The notes: generated from the sequence alone by a model not told the origin. A stretch of DNA of 64,000 bases from Cognatishimia activa (GCF_017798205.1 NZ_CP060010.1:1178001-1242000); one strand, 5' to 3'. Counted from the stretch's first letter, positions 1-9,456 are shown. A program made the numbers and translations.

Positions 1-124
1 CCCCTTCGGTTGGGGCAGGGATCATGTCGATTAGGGCTTCACCGCAACACAGGATCATAGCAACCTCGATATTCACCAAACTTTAGCGCTAACATGAGCG
101 CCTTCACCCCGTATACACAAGAAA

Positions 125-149
125 AAAGGCAGGTCAAACGCCTGCCTTT
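125..149 (-). terminator. Intrinsic terminator of the S8 protease gene
   Basis: A 9-bp perfect stem (AAAGGCAGG with CCTGCCTTT) around a 7-nt loop. Read on the minus strand it ends in a run of T. It lies 21 bases after the protease stop codon. Confidence 0.8.
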
Positions 150-170
150 CCTTGATGACTTTCAACAACG

Positions 171-2279
171 TCAGAAACTCTTGCGATATCCGAAAAACAC
201 GCCGGATTCTTCTTTGCCCGCCTGATGCCCACGGTTCATCGCATGCACCAAAGACAGCATCACATCCGTGTCGCGTTGCACCTCTATTTCGTAGTCCAAC
301 GCAATCTGCATCTCGCGCTTTGCGGGTGACAGATCCACGGCAAAGGTTTGAAGCTGATAGGTGCCGCCAGAATTGGTCGCGAGGGTCAGGTTCGTCGAAC
401 CCGATGTAATCGCAAATGGCTGGCGCAACGACAGCTTGAGCCGGTCTTTGCGGTCAAAAACCTGCGCCTGCGTATAAGTGACCTCGCTGCTGTTCATGAA
501 GATCGAGCTGGTGTTCCCACGTCCGGCAGAGGTTGCCATAACAGCGCTCACCTGCAGCGCAGAGTTTTCAGACAGCGCCGACGTCATCGCCAGACCCAGA
601 GAGGCCAAATCCTGCCCGTCCTGGTTCTGCCACATGGGCAACAGCGCGCCATTGTCAGACCCGATGCCCGCCTGCCAGTCGATATGGCCAAAAGATGTGG
701 TGTGGCGTTGCCCAACCGAGAAGCCCGCGGTCTCAAACGCACCTGAGGTATTCGGCATATAGGCTGCCACATAGAGATCCCCGAAAGAGTTCTGCAGCGT
801 CGGGTCGCGGTCAAACAGCGCCGTCGAGAGGTGCCGGTCATTGGTGGTATACCCGTGCAAACTTGCCGATTGCTCTGTGAAGAATTGATTGGGCTTTGTG
901 GCTTGCACGAGGTCAGAGGCATCGATCGTAAAGGCTCCGGCGAAGGAGTCGACCGCCAGAAGATCCACATTCACTAGCGCGTCGCGCACCGCAGCGCCCG
1001 CTGCGGTCCCGGACATCACCAGAGGTTGACGCGCATCTATCGCGGTTCCGTTCGCTGAATTCACTGTGATTGTGCCAATCGGCAATAACGCAGCTGCTAT
1101 ATCCAAGAAACCGTGACCATATTCGTTGCTAACTGCGCTTTGGTACCCATCGGCCAAAGTCACAACCTGATCTGTTGTAAACCCCGTGAAACTATTGTCC
1201 GCCGTGGCGAACAGGCGAAGCCGAAGTTGGTGCGGGGTCAACGCTGGAAAAGCTTCTGCCAAGAGGGCCAAGGCCCCGGACACGACAGGAGCCGCATATG
1301 ACGTTCCTGTACCAAAGTCATAATCCGTATTTGAAACGCTTGTAGCTCCATGCGACCAAGTTCCATCGGCTGTAATGCACCAAGCGGCCGCTCCTAAACA
1401 GGCAGACGAGACCCTTTCGACAGAGGTCACGTCGTCATTTGTCATTGTGGGGATTGCGTTGACGACTGCGATCCACCCGTCCTGAAGTGCCGGCACGAGA
1501 ATAGGTAGCCCACCCATCAAATCAGTTTGGGTTTCACCATGTGTGTTGGAAAGCGCGAAGACGACGTTTCCATATGCCGCATAGTCTTGAAACGCATCGA
1601 TAAGTTGCTGGCCTGCTGCTCCAGTGAAGATCGCGTTATAATCTGAGGTTGTCGCGTATCGATTGTTGAAACCCCAAGAGTTGTTCCAAGCAACAGCGCG
1701 TTTGCTCAGCGCGGCCGTCCCAACATTTGTGATAGATTGATACGTGCTGGTGTCGCCAATAATCAAATTCGCGCTCGGTGCGATACCGATCATCGAACCA
1801 GAGTTACCGGTGATCACCGACGCCACAAAAGTACCATGTGTGTCTACATTGGCACTTTGATTTTCGTTCAAAGAATCTGAGATCGCCTCATGCGTCGTTA
1901 AGAAACCTGAATCTGCTATGGCCACCAGCTGTCCAGTTCCGGACAATCCGGCAGCATGGGCGAAATGGGCACCCGAATGGCGAATTGGGTCGCCGTTAAG
2001 GCGCACATCAATTCCCGCATCAAACACTCGGTTTCCGTTGATGTCTGAATAGTAGCTCCCATTGGCAACTTGGTTGGCATAGCGACTGGTGGCCAATAGA
2101 TTAGTTGCCGCGGTTTGATAGGCCGACCAACTTTGTACGAAGAAGCTCGAAAAAATCGTGTTGGCTGTCGAAGTTCCACCGGTGCCCCCACCAGTCCCGC
2201 TCCCACTGTCGCCGCCCCCGCAAGCGCCGAGTGCGATTGCCATCGGAGCGAGCAGTGCAAATTTAGAAAAATTTGTCAT
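171..2279 (-). CDS. Lipidated S8 (subtilisin-like) serine protease with probable autotransporter-type C-terminus
   Basis: This 702-residue protein starts with a lipoprotein signal (hydrophobic stretch, then LGAC with Cys20) followed by a Gly/Ser/Thr-rich linker to about residue 40. The subtilisin triad is visible: Asp123 (AIADSGF), His148 (DTHGTFVAS) and Ser327 (GTSYAAPVVSG). From about residue 400 the protein is rich in alternating, amphipathic segments and ends in ...FFGYRKSF. A terminal Phe is typical of outer-membrane beta-barrels. Lipidated subtilisin autotransporters are known (NalP of Neisseria, SphB1 of Bordetella), and this one is shorter than those. The inference is an outer-membrane-anchored surface protease. 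It is transcribed alone, divergently from a LysR gene, with its own terminator. The barrel assignment is less certain than the protease domain. Confidence 0.88.
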   Translation of the reverse strand: MTNFSKFALLAPMAIALGACGGGDSGSGTGGGTGGTSTANTIFSSFFVQSWSAYQTAATNLLATSRYANQVANGSYYSDINGNRVFDAGIDVRLNGDPIRHSGAHFAHAAGLSGTGQLVAIADSGFLTTHEAISDSLNENQSANVDTHGTFVASVITGNSGSMIGIAPSANLIIGDTSTYQSITNVGTAALSKRAVAWNNSWGFNNRYATTSDYNAIFTGAAGQQLIDAFQDYAAYGNVVFALSNTHGETQTDLMGGLPILVPALQDGWIAVVNAIPTMTNDDVTSVERVSSACLGAAAWCITADGTWSHGATSVSNTDYDFGTGTSYAAPVVSGALALLAEAFPALTPHQLRLRLFATADNSFTGFTTDQVVTLADGYQSAVSNEYGHGFLDIAAALLPIGTITVNSANGTAIDARQPLVMSGTAAGAAVRDALVNVDLLAVDSFAGAFTIDASDLVQATKPNQFFTEQSASLHGYTTNDRHLSTALFDRDPTLQNSFGDLYVAAYMPNTSGAFETAGFSVGQRHTTSFGHIDWQAGIGSDNGALLPMWQNQDGQDLASLGLAMTSALSENSALQVSAVMATSAGRGNTSSIFMNSSEVTYTQAQVFDRKDRLKLSLRQPFAITSGSTNLTLATNSGGTYQLQTFAVDLSPAKREMQIALDYEIEVQRDTDVMLSLVHAMNRGHQAGKEESGVFFGYRKSF

Positions 2280-2500
2280 TCAAAGTGCTTTCGTTACTGC
2301 CTCAGTCGAAGTGGTGCTTTAGATTTTTTTGCCAATTGGTAAAAACCCCAGTCACTTTTTGCCTGTGTGGATTAAGTGGGAATTTCGCTACCTTACTTCG
2401 TTGCTCTATGCCATCGTGCCATATGAGCAACCCTTTTGTTAAGATTCACACTCATGACTAGAATTCGCCAACTCCAGCTCGCGCTTTTGGGGCCAGTCCC
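2280..2500. promoter_or_regulatory. Divergent intergenic region between protease and LysR genes
   Basis: These 221 bases separate two divergent starts and must hold promoters for both. The sequence is AT-richer than its flanks, with T-runs near 2327-2333. I see no convincing -35/-10 pair or operator palindrome. Confidence 0.35.
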
Positions 2501-3370
2501 ATGAAATCCCTGCCCCACCTTTCCTTCCTACGCTCGTTCGAGGCCGCCGCTCGACACCTGAGTTTCACCTCAGCCGCAGACGAGTTGAACTGTACGCAAG
2601 CCGCGGTCAGCAACCATGTCCGCAGCCTCGAAGACTATCTCGGACGTCCTCTGTTTGTGCGCCACGCGCGCTCACTAACTCTGACGGATGTGGGACAGGG
2701 GTATTTGCCGTCTGTGCAGCGCGCCCTGCAGGATATCGACACCGCGACGGCCTCTTTGATCACCAAAAACAGCACGCGGGCGGTGACCGTGTCCTGCCCT
2801 GTCAGCCTGACCGAACATTGGATGCCTCAGGTCATGGCGGGGTTTCATGCGCAACACCCAAAGATCGAGCTGGCACTTAACAGCACGGTCTGGGCGGACC
2901 TGCAGGAAAACGCGAGCGACATCACCATCACCATCGCCCATAAGGACGATGTTGGCGCGCATGATCTGAAACTGTGGGACGAGAAACTGGTGCTGGTCGC
3001 AGCTCCGGACTATGCCGAAATCACAGCAGAAACTCTGGCGCAGGAACGCGCGATCCACATACTGGGTAGGCCTGAATACTGGGACGCCATTTGCACGGCT
3101 CTTGGAATGCAAAAAACGCGTATTCCCGTGGGATTTCAATGCAACTCCACCACTGCTGCGCTGGAACTTGCGGCAGCAGGGGCTGGCGTCGTCGTGGCGC
3201 CAAAGTCCTTAGCGATGAAATTCCTGAACCGCGGCGATTTGATCGAGCCGTTAACCGTCGATTGCCCCAGTCCATGGACCTATTACGCCACCTTCAAAGA
3301 CCGCATGACGCCATCAGCCGAGTTGTTCAAAGACTGGCTGATGACCTGCGCGGCCGAGGCTAAGATCTGA
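2501..3370 (+). CDS. LysR-family transcriptional regulator, GcvA-like
   Basis: This 289-residue protein has an N-terminal winged helix-turn-helix (residues about 1-62, including FTSAADELNCTQAAVSNHVRS and LFVRHARSLTLTDVG) followed by a periplasmic-binding-like effector domain. The phrase LRSFEAAARHLSFTSAADEL is characteristic of the GcvA branch, which often controls amino-acid or one-carbon catabolism. It is convergent with the FAD dehydrogenase gene and overlaps its 3' end by 11 bp, so its target cannot be read from a shared promoter. The adjacent osmolyte genes are the likely targets (inference). The ribosome-binding site is weak. Confidence 0.85.
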   Translation: MKSLPHLSFLRSFEAAARHLSFTSAADELNCTQAAVSNHVRSLEDYLGRPLFVRHARSLTLTDVGQGYLPSVQRALQDIDTATASLITKNSTRAVTVSCPVSLTEHWMPQVMAGFHAQHPKIELALNSTVWADLQENASDITITIAHKDDVGAHDLKLWDEKLVLVAAPDYAEITAETLAQERAIHILGRPEYWDAICTALGMQKTRIPVGFQCNSTTAALELAAAGAGVVVAPKSLAMKFLNRGDLIEPLTVDCPSPWTYYATFKDRMTPSAELFKDWLMTCAAEAKI

Positions 3371-5777
3371 GCCGCGCACCTTTCGGATCAAAGGCAGGTT
3401 CCGCCAGAATGCGTGCTTTGTGCGGAAGGCCAAGGATCATCACCTCGACTTCATCACCCGGACCGGCAACCTCTGGATTGGCAAAGCCAACCGCCAGAGA
3501 TTTCCCGACCGTATACCCATAGGCCCCCGAGGTAACCCGCCCAACCGAGCGCCCGTCTGGCGTGAAAATCGTCTCGCCGCCGGCTGCGTCTGCATTGTGC
3601 GGCGTTTCGATTTCGAAATAGCTGAGCACCTCGCGCGGAGCCGTGTCTTTGACCGCGAGATAGGCATCCTTATGCAAAAAGTCCTTGTCGAGCTTGACCA
3701 ACCCGTCAAAGCCCACCTCATGCGCCCAATATTCCTGCGAATATTCACGAGACCAGCTGCCATAGCCCTTTTCGATTCTGAGCGAGCCTAAGGCACGGCC
3801 GCCGACAGGGCCTCCGTCAAACTCCTTTGCGGCATCGATTAAGGCGGAATAGAGCCTGATCTGATCACTTTCGGCGCAATGCAACTCCCAGCCGAGATCT
3901 CCGGTAAAGGACACGCGGATCGCCAAACATGTGACGCCCGCCACCTCGATGGTCTGAGACCGCATGAAGCGGAAAGCCTCGTTTGACAGATCCGCATTGG
4001 TCATCCGCTGCAACATGGCGCGCGATTTTGGACCGGCGATATTGAACCCTGCGATGCGGTTGGTGGCGATCTCAAACGTGGTGCCTTCGGGCAGATCGAC
4101 CATCTGGAAGAACCGCTGGTGATAGCGTTCGCCAAGACCCGAGCCGACCATCATGTATTCCTCATCCGCGACCTTGGTGATGGTGAAATCTCCACAAACC
4201 CCGCCGCGCACGGAAATCATTGGCGTCAGACAAGAGCGTCCCACTTCGGTCGGGATCTTGTTGGCCATGAGCTTATCAAGCCACTCGAACGCCCCCGGCC
4301 CCTTGATCACGTAATTGGCGAAGTTCGAGATATCGATGACGCCGACATTGTTGCGCAACATCTCGCACTCGCGACCCACCGGTTCCCACCAGTTCTGGCG
4401 GGTGAAGCTATTGGTATCGGTCACGCCCGGTTTGTCGGCAAACCAAAGGGGATGCTCCCAGCCACAGTTCAGCCCAAAGACCGCACCCATCTCGCGCTGC
4501 ATCTCGTAAGCGGGGCGCAGGCGCGCCGGACGGCCCGCGCTGCGTTCCTCGTTGGGGAAGTGGATCGCAAAGCGGTTGGCATATTGGTCTTCGACCCGCG
4601 CCTTGGTGAATTTCGCATCCGCCCAATCCCCAAAGCGCGCCAGATCCCAAGCAAACATATCGTATTGCGGCTCGCCATCGATCATCCATTGCGCGGCGAG
4701 CAAACCAAGCCCTCCCGACTGGCTAAAGCCCGGAATAATTCCACCCACAAGGAAGTAATTCTTAAGTTCCGGCACAGGCCCCCAAAGCGCACTTGAATCA
4801 GGGCTCCAGATCATCGGCCCGTTGATCACGCGTTTAACGCCTGCGGTTTCGGCACAGGGCACCCGTTCAACCGCGCGCATAACGTTCTCCATGATCCGGT
4901 CGAGATCATCGGGGAAAAGGTCATGGGCAAAGTCCAAAGGCGTGCCCTCTTCGGCCCAGAACCGCATGTCCTTCTCGTAGGCACCGATCAGGAACCCGTT
5001 GCCCTCTTGGCGGAAGTAATACTCGCCATCGCGGTCGGCAATCGAGGGCAGACGACGTCCAATGGCCGCGACCTCATCGATGGTTTCCGTGACAAAATAC
5101 TGATGCTCTGTCGGCTGCAGCGGCAGTGTCAGCCCTGCCATCGCCGCCACTTCGCGCCCCCAGAGCCCCGCTGCATTCACCACCCATTGCGTGTGAATAT
5201 CTCCCTTCTCTGTGCGCACGATCCAAGAGCCATCGGGCTGTTGATCCGTGCCAATCACGGGACAGAACCGCTCAATCGTGGCCCCCAACGCGCGCGCACC
5301 TGCGGCATAGGCATGGGTCACACCAGATGGGTCGACATTGCCGCCCTCAGGTTCGAACATAATGCAACGCACATCGTCAAACTGCGCCAGCGGATGCAGC
5401 TCCTTCGCCTTCTCGCGGCTGACCTCATAGAAATTCAGACCATAGTATTTCGCTTTGGCCTCTTGCAGCCGCAACTGATGTTCGCGCTCTTGCGTTTGCG
5501 CCAGATACAGAGACCCCGGCTGAAACACGCCACAGCCCTGCCCGGTCTCTTTTTCGAGCTGCTTATAGAGGTTCATCGTATAGTGCTGAATGCGCGTTAT
5601 ATTGTTGTTGTCATGCAGCCCATGGATCCCCGCCGCCGCGTGCCAGGTCGAGCCTGACGTCAGCTCATCGCGTTCGAGCAGAACCACATCTGTCCAACCG
5701 AGTTTCGCCAAGTGATAGAGGATGGAACAGCCCACCAGACCGCCGCCGATGACCACTGCTTGTGCATGGGTTTTCAT
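3360..5777 (-). CDS. FAD-dependent dimethylglycine/sarcosine dehydrogenase-type enzyme (DAO + GcvT domains)
   Basis: This is an 805-residue two-domain enzyme. The N-terminal half is a D-amino-acid-oxidase fold with a Rossmann motif (VVIGGGLVGCS, residues 8-18) and the STWHAAAG motif, whose His46 corresponds to the covalent FAD-attachment histidine of mitochondrial dimethylglycine dehydrogenase. The C-terminal half, from about residue 430, is a GcvT/aminomethyltransferase-like folate-binding domain. The family oxidatively demethylates N-methylglycines and passes the methyl group to tetrahydrofolate. Dimethylglycine and sarcosine cannot be told apart from sequence alone. The chosen ATG (MKTHAQ) has AGGA about 8 bases upstream; the open frame extends 21 codons further but without family-like sequence. 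Confidence 0.85.
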   Translation of the reverse strand: MKTHAQAVVIGGGLVGCSILYHLAKLGWTDVVLLERDELTSGSTWHAAAGIHGLHDNNNITRIQHYTMNLYKQLEKETGQGCGVFQPGSLYLAQTQEREHQLRLQEAKAKYYGLNFYEVSREKAKELHPLAQFDDVRCIMFEPEGGNVDPSGVTHAYAAGARALGATIERFCPVIGTDQQPDGSWIVRTEKGDIHTQWVVNAAGLWGREVAAMAGLTLPLQPTEHQYFVTETIDEVAAIGRRLPSIADRDGEYYFRQEGNGFLIGAYEKDMRFWAEEGTPLDFAHDLFPDDLDRIMENVMRAVERVPCAETAGVKRVINGPMIWSPDSSALWGPVPELKNYFLVGGIIPGFSQSGGLGLLAAQWMIDGEPQYDMFAWDLARFGDWADAKFTKARVEDQYANRFAIHFPNEERSAGRPARLRPAYEMQREMGAVFGLNCGWEHPLWFADKPGVTDTNSFTRQNWWEPVGRECEMLRNNVGVIDISNFANYVIKGPGAFEWLDKLMANKIPTEVGRSCLTPMISVRGGVCGDFTITKVADEEYMMVGSGLGERYHQRFFQMVDLPEGTTFEIATNRIAGFNIAGPKSRAMLQRMTNADLSNEAFRFMRSQTIEVAGVTCLAIRVSFTGDLGWELHCAESDQIRLYSALIDAAKEFDGGPVGGRALGSLRIEKGYGSWSREYSQEYWAHEVGFDGLVKLDKDFLHKDAYLAVKDTAPREVLSYFEIETPHNADAAGGETIFTPDGRSVGRVTSGAYGYTVGKSLAVGFANPEVAGPGDEVEVMILGLPHKARILAEPAFDPKGARLRS

Positions 5778-5942
5778 GTCATGAATCCTAAAACGCGTTT
5801 CTTGCAGCAAACCTACGCGCGATCCTGTGCCAAGACACACAAAATAACTTACCCCTATGCCCTTTAATTTTCCTATTCACCGATGCGTCACGCGGCGATT
5901 ACACTTTGCAGATATTGGGGTGAAAACAGCGAGGACAGCCCT

Positions 5943-6863
5943 ATGTCACAGTCGATCTATGACCTGCCCGGCCGCTTTTGGCGCGGTAATCTGCATACGC
6001 ATTCCAACCTGTCAGACGGGGCTTTGGATCCGGCCGAAGTCTGTCGCCGATACAAGGCCGAGGGCTATGATTTTCTGGCGCTGACGGATCACTTTGTCGG
6101 CGAATATGGCTATCCGATTGCGGATACAAAGCCGTTCCGAGACGAGGATTTCACCACGATCCTTGGCGCTGAACTCCACTCAGGCGCCATGGAAAACGGA
6201 GAGCTCTGGCACATCCTCGCCGTTGGCCTACCCGAAGATTTCGCACCATCCCATTCGCCGAGCTTCCATCCGGTCGAGGGTCAGGAAACCGGCCCCGAGC
6301 TAGCCAAACGGGCCTGGGACGCCGGTGCCTATGTCGCCATTGCCCATCCCGAATGGGGCGGCATGACCTTCGCCGACGCCGACAGCATCAAACACGCGCA
6401 TGCGGTCGAGATCTATAACCACACCTGCGGTGTCGAATGCGATCGCGCGCATGGGCACTACATGCTGGACCAGCTTTTGACGGCAGGACGGCGGTTGGAC
6501 CTCTGCGCGACTGACGACGCCCATTTCAGCGAGCCCGACAGTTTCGGCGGCTGGGTCATGGTTAAGGCCGAAGAGAACACACCCAAAGCCCTCTTGGCCG
6601 CGTTGAAAGCCGGGCAGTATTATTCGTCCACAGGCCCAGAGCTAAAGGGTGTTACATGGGAGGACGACCGCGTTGTGGTTCAATCCACCGCCGTCAAAGC
6701 CGTGATGGTTCAAGGCAAGGGCTCGCGGTCCGCCTGCGTCTACGGCGCGGGAATGACCCGGACGGAAGTTCCTTTGGACAAGCTTAAAAACTCTCCGTTC
6801 ATGCGCGTAACGATTGTGGACGCAGCAGGCAACCGAGCGTGGTCTAACCCAGTCTATCGTTAA
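5943..6863 (+). CDS. PHP-domain metallohydrolase (CehA/McbA-like)
   Basis: This 306-residue protein belongs to the polymerase-and-histidinol-phosphatase superfamily. Metal ligands are visible as H18-x-H20 in NLHTHSNLSDG, D25, H50 in LALTDHF, the Glu of LGAELHSG, and the late ATDDAHF motif. Such proteins hydrolyse phosphoesters or carbamates. The substrate here is unknown. The ATG at 5943 (MSQSIYDLPG) follows a GAGGAC ribosome-binding site; the open frame extends 20 codons upstream without similar quality. It converges with the DddQ-like gene, overlapping it by 4 bp. Confidence 0.75.
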   Translation: MSQSIYDLPGRFWRGNLHTHSNLSDGALDPAEVCRRYKAEGYDFLALTDHFVGEYGYPIADTKPFRDEDFTTILGAELHSGAMENGELWHILAVGLPEDFAPSHSPSFHPVEGQETGPELAKRAWDAGAYVAIAHPEWGGMTFADADSIKHAHAVEIYNHTCGVECDRAHGHYMLDQLLTAGRRLDLCATDDAHFSEPDSFGGWVMVKAEENTPKALLAALKAGQYYSSTGPELKGVTWEDDRVVVQSTAVKAVMVQGKGSRSACVYGAGMTRTEVPLDKLKNSPFMRVTIVDAAGNRAWSNPVYR

Positions 6864-7441
6864 CGCGTGAGAACCGGCGGCGTTTCAAACCCGTTGCGCC
6901 AGACCACATAGGCCATGATCGGGCTGTCTTCGGTATCCAACGCATGCGGCTGGTTTGAGGCATGTTCGCAGGCATCGCCGGTCTTGAGCCACTCATCCGG
7001 CATGCCCTTGCGCATGAAGCGCCCCTCACCGCCAATCACGCGGTACATCTCTTCGCCGGGGTGATGGTGCCAAGGGTAATGCAAATGGGGCGGCATATAG
7101 ACAACCCATGCTGCCATTTGATCGCTATGAAACGCACCGCCCTCGCCGATCAGACAGTAACAGCCAAAACGGTTCATGAAGTCATCGCCGATGTCCGTGC
7201 CTTTGTAGGTCTCACGCCATTTCGCCAGAGGGCCTGCGTCGATGAAAGCGCGTCTGATCGGCGTTTCAGGGTCTGCAAACCCTGTTTCTTCGATCAGCAA
7301 ATCATGCGGCGGGATGTGGAAATACGACACCTCCTGAGGAGTTACGTCGTCGGGAAACGGACAGAACTCCGTCAGGGCCTCATCCGCCTCATGCATTGCT
7401 TTCGCTTCGGCCAAAAGCCGATCCCAAACCTCGCGCGCCAT
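6860..7441 (-). CDS. dddQ: DddQ-like cupin, probable DMSP lyase
   Basis: This 193-residue single-cupin protein has Y122-x2-H125-x-H127-x3-E131-x-Y133 (in HYPWHHHPGEEMY), then H166 and W181. As I recall it, this is the spacing of the catalytic and metal residues of Ruegeria DddQ (Tyr120, His123, His125, Glu129, Tyr131, His163, Trp178). DddQ cleaves dimethylsulfoniopropionate to dimethyl sulfide and acrylate in the cytoplasm using a bound metal. The length fits DddQ (about 190-200 residues). The start has a strong GGGAGGAG ribosome-binding site. Neighbours include a betaine-type demethylase, which fits osmolyte catabolism. No acrylate-handling genes are in the window. The alternative is an uncharacterised DMSP-lyase-family cupin with another substrate. 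Confidence 0.7.
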   Translation of the reverse strand: MAREVWDRLLAEAKAMHEADEALTEFCPFPDDVTPQEVSYFHIPPHDLLIEETGFADPETPIRRAFIDAGPLAKWRETYKGTDIGDDFMNRFGCYCLIGEGGAFHSDQMAAWVVYMPPHLHYPWHHHPGEEMYRVIGGEGRFMRKGMPDEWLKTGDACEHASNQPHALDTEDSPIMAYVVWRNGFETPPVLTR

Positions 7442-7541
7442 CTTGCTCCTCCCAAAGAGACACCACGTTGATTGAGGGATGTTGAGGGCGATTGGCCGCG
7501 CGCTCTAAAAAACGCGCGACAGAGACTTGTTTGTCAGCGAC

Positions 7542-9449
7542 CTATGCGCCGCGCGGGTCACGCGTGACTGAGGCGGGCGCGAAATCGCGGCCGTCGAATG
7601 TCACGTCGTGCGCTGCGTAGTTGAACCAAAAGGTTTCAGTCGCGGTATCGCGGCGGCGCAAACCCTCGGGCAGGTCGATGACCTCAAGCCCAGCCTGCGC
7701 ACAAAGGGGCGTCAAAATAGTCTTCCACCCTTCTGCATCTGGCCACCCCGCAAGGTAGTGCATGCCGCCTTGGGACATCACCGCAGCGGTTCCATCTTGA
7801 GCGGTCAGCGTGACTGTTGCCGCCCCTGTCAGTATCTCGCGATAGCCCATGAAAGCCCCGCTCAACGACAAAGTTTCCGGAGAGTCAGGCCGCAGGGACT
7901 CGACCCGATCCACGGTCACATCCAAGCCCGGCAAGGCCGGCGGCAGAGGCACTGGGATCGTCATATCCTGATCTCGCGCGCCAGAACGCGGGCCGATCAA
8001 AACCTGCGCATTCTGCTGGGATAGAGCCTGTTTTAGGTCCTCAGACATATGCATCAAACCCGGCGCGAGGATCAGGTCGTATCCTGTGAAATCGCGTGTC
8101 TCGGGACGTAGAATATCAATCGAAAGCCCCAGTTTGCGCAGCGCTTTATAGGCGTCAAACACCAGTCCGAAATAGCTGAGCCCAGCCCCATGGGGCTGCA
8201 CCGCCCAAGCGGCATCTGCATCATAGTCAAAGATCAAACCGACCCGCGCCTGCGCGGGTTGCACCTCTGGCGCGTCTGTCAACTCGTCGCGCATTTGGCG
8301 CACGTCGCGCATTGCTTGCGCTTCCTCGCTATCGGGACGCAAGAGACCCGCGTGCATCTGTTCCTGCGCCATAGGCGCCTGCCGCCAGCGGAAATAACAG
8401 ACCGCCTCGGCCCCATGGGCAAAGGCTTCCCACGACCAGAGCCGCACCATCCCGTCCAGAGGCGCTGGGTTGTATGGTGCCCAATTCACCGGACCGGGCT
8501 GTTGCTCCATCACCCACCAGCGCCCTCTGCCAACAGCGCGATAGAGATCATGATGAAAGGCCTGAAAATCCGGATCCCCTTGGCGCGCGAAGGCCTTTTG
8601 GTGCGCCGCATCCGCGCCCACGCGATCCTCAAGGAAGCCCATAGGATAGCTATCCCAGCTCGCAATCTCGAGGTCATCGCCAACCTTATAGTGGTCAAAA
8701 TCCGTGATCCGACCCATGTAGTTATGCGCGATCGGCGCATCGGAGTGCTGTTTGATGATCTCGACCTGCAGGCGGTTGAAGGCCACGACCTGATCCGACG
8801 TATACCGCCGAAAGGCCAGCGAATGAGCTGGATTAGGCTCTGTTACGGTCAGATTGGGCAGGGCGATCTGGTCAAAGCGGTTATACTCCATCGACCAAAA
8901 CACATTGCCCCAGGCTTTGTTCAGAGCCTCAACGGATCCGTAGCGCGCGGCACACCAGCCCTGAAACCCGACACGCGCCGCATCGGAATAGGAAATCGTC
9001 GTGTCGTGGCAGCCATATTCATTGTCCGTCTGCCACGCCGCCACATGCGGGTTCGCGCCATATCGCTCGGCCAAAAGCCCCACGATCCGCGCGCATTCGT
9101 CTCGATAGCCAAGGTGGGAAAAACAATAGTGCCGCCGAGACCCAAACCCACGCGGTTTGCCATAGACATCCAGCGCAATCATGACGGGATGCTTGTCCAC
9201 CATCCACCGCGGTGGCGTCGCGGTCGGTGTGCCCAACACCACTTTCAGCCCAGCCGATCCAAGCACCTCGATCGCCTGATCAAGCCAATCAAACCGCAGA
9301 TCCCCCGGCGTCGGTTCCAGCCGAGACCAGGCGAATTCGCCGATCCGAACCCAGGTCAGCCCCGCCTCGACCATGCGCCGTGCGTCCTCGGGCCAGATCT
9401 CTGGCTCCCAATGTTCGGGATAATAACAGGTGCCTAATGTGCGTTTCAT
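7542..9449 (-). CDS. Beta-galactosidase, GH42
   Basis: This 635-residue protein starts MKRTLGTCYYPEHWEPEIW, the typical GH42 opening. The catalytic acid/base is Glu144 in WQTDNEYGCHD and the nucleophile is Glu315 in WVMEQQPG. A trimerisation domain (LIFDYDADAAW...) and a C-terminal beta domain follow. There is no signal peptide, so it is cytoplasmic and acts on imported beta-galactosides. The frame stays open 38 codons upstream, but that part overlaps the lactonase gene and lacks family features. The stop of the upstream gene lies 7 bases before this ATG, so it is the last gene of the galactoside operon. Confidence 0.92.
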   Translation of the reverse strand: MKRTLGTCYYPEHWEPEIWPEDARRMVEAGLTWVRIGEFAWSRLEPTPGDLRFDWLDQAIEVLGSAGLKVVLGTPTATPPRWMVDKHPVMIALDVYGKPRGFGSRRHYCFSHLGYRDECARIVGLLAERYGANPHVAAWQTDNEYGCHDTTISYSDAARVGFQGWCAARYGSVEALNKAWGNVFWSMEYNRFDQIALPNLTVTEPNPAHSLAFRRYTSDQVVAFNRLQVEIIKQHSDAPIAHNYMGRITDFDHYKVGDDLEIASWDSYPMGFLEDRVGADAAHQKAFARQGDPDFQAFHHDLYRAVGRGRWWVMEQQPGPVNWAPYNPAPLDGMVRLWSWEAFAHGAEAVCYFRWRQAPMAQEQMHAGLLRPDSEEAQAMRDVRQMRDELTDAPEVQPAQARVGLIFDYDADAAWAVQPHGAGLSYFGLVFDAYKALRKLGLSIDILRPETRDFTGYDLILAPGLMHMSEDLKQALSQQNAQVLIGPRSGARDQDMTIPVPLPPALPGLDVTVDRVESLRPDSPETLSLSGAFMGYREILTGAATVTLTAQDGTAAVMSQGGMHYLAGWPDAEGWKTILTPLCAQAGLEVIDLPEGLRRRDTATETFWFNYAAHDVTFDGRDFAPASVTRDPRGA

Positions 9450-9456
9450 GTGGTGC

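Noticed and set aside
7497-7518. CGCGCG/CGCGCG dyad between the GH42 and dddQ genes as a terminator
   Set aside because: The T-rich part lies in the loop, not after the stem, so it is not a typical intrinsic terminator.
8190-9437. A 415-codon open frame antisense to the GH42 gene
   Set aside because: Basic, low-information composition; the GH42 frame on the other strand has intact catalytic motifs.
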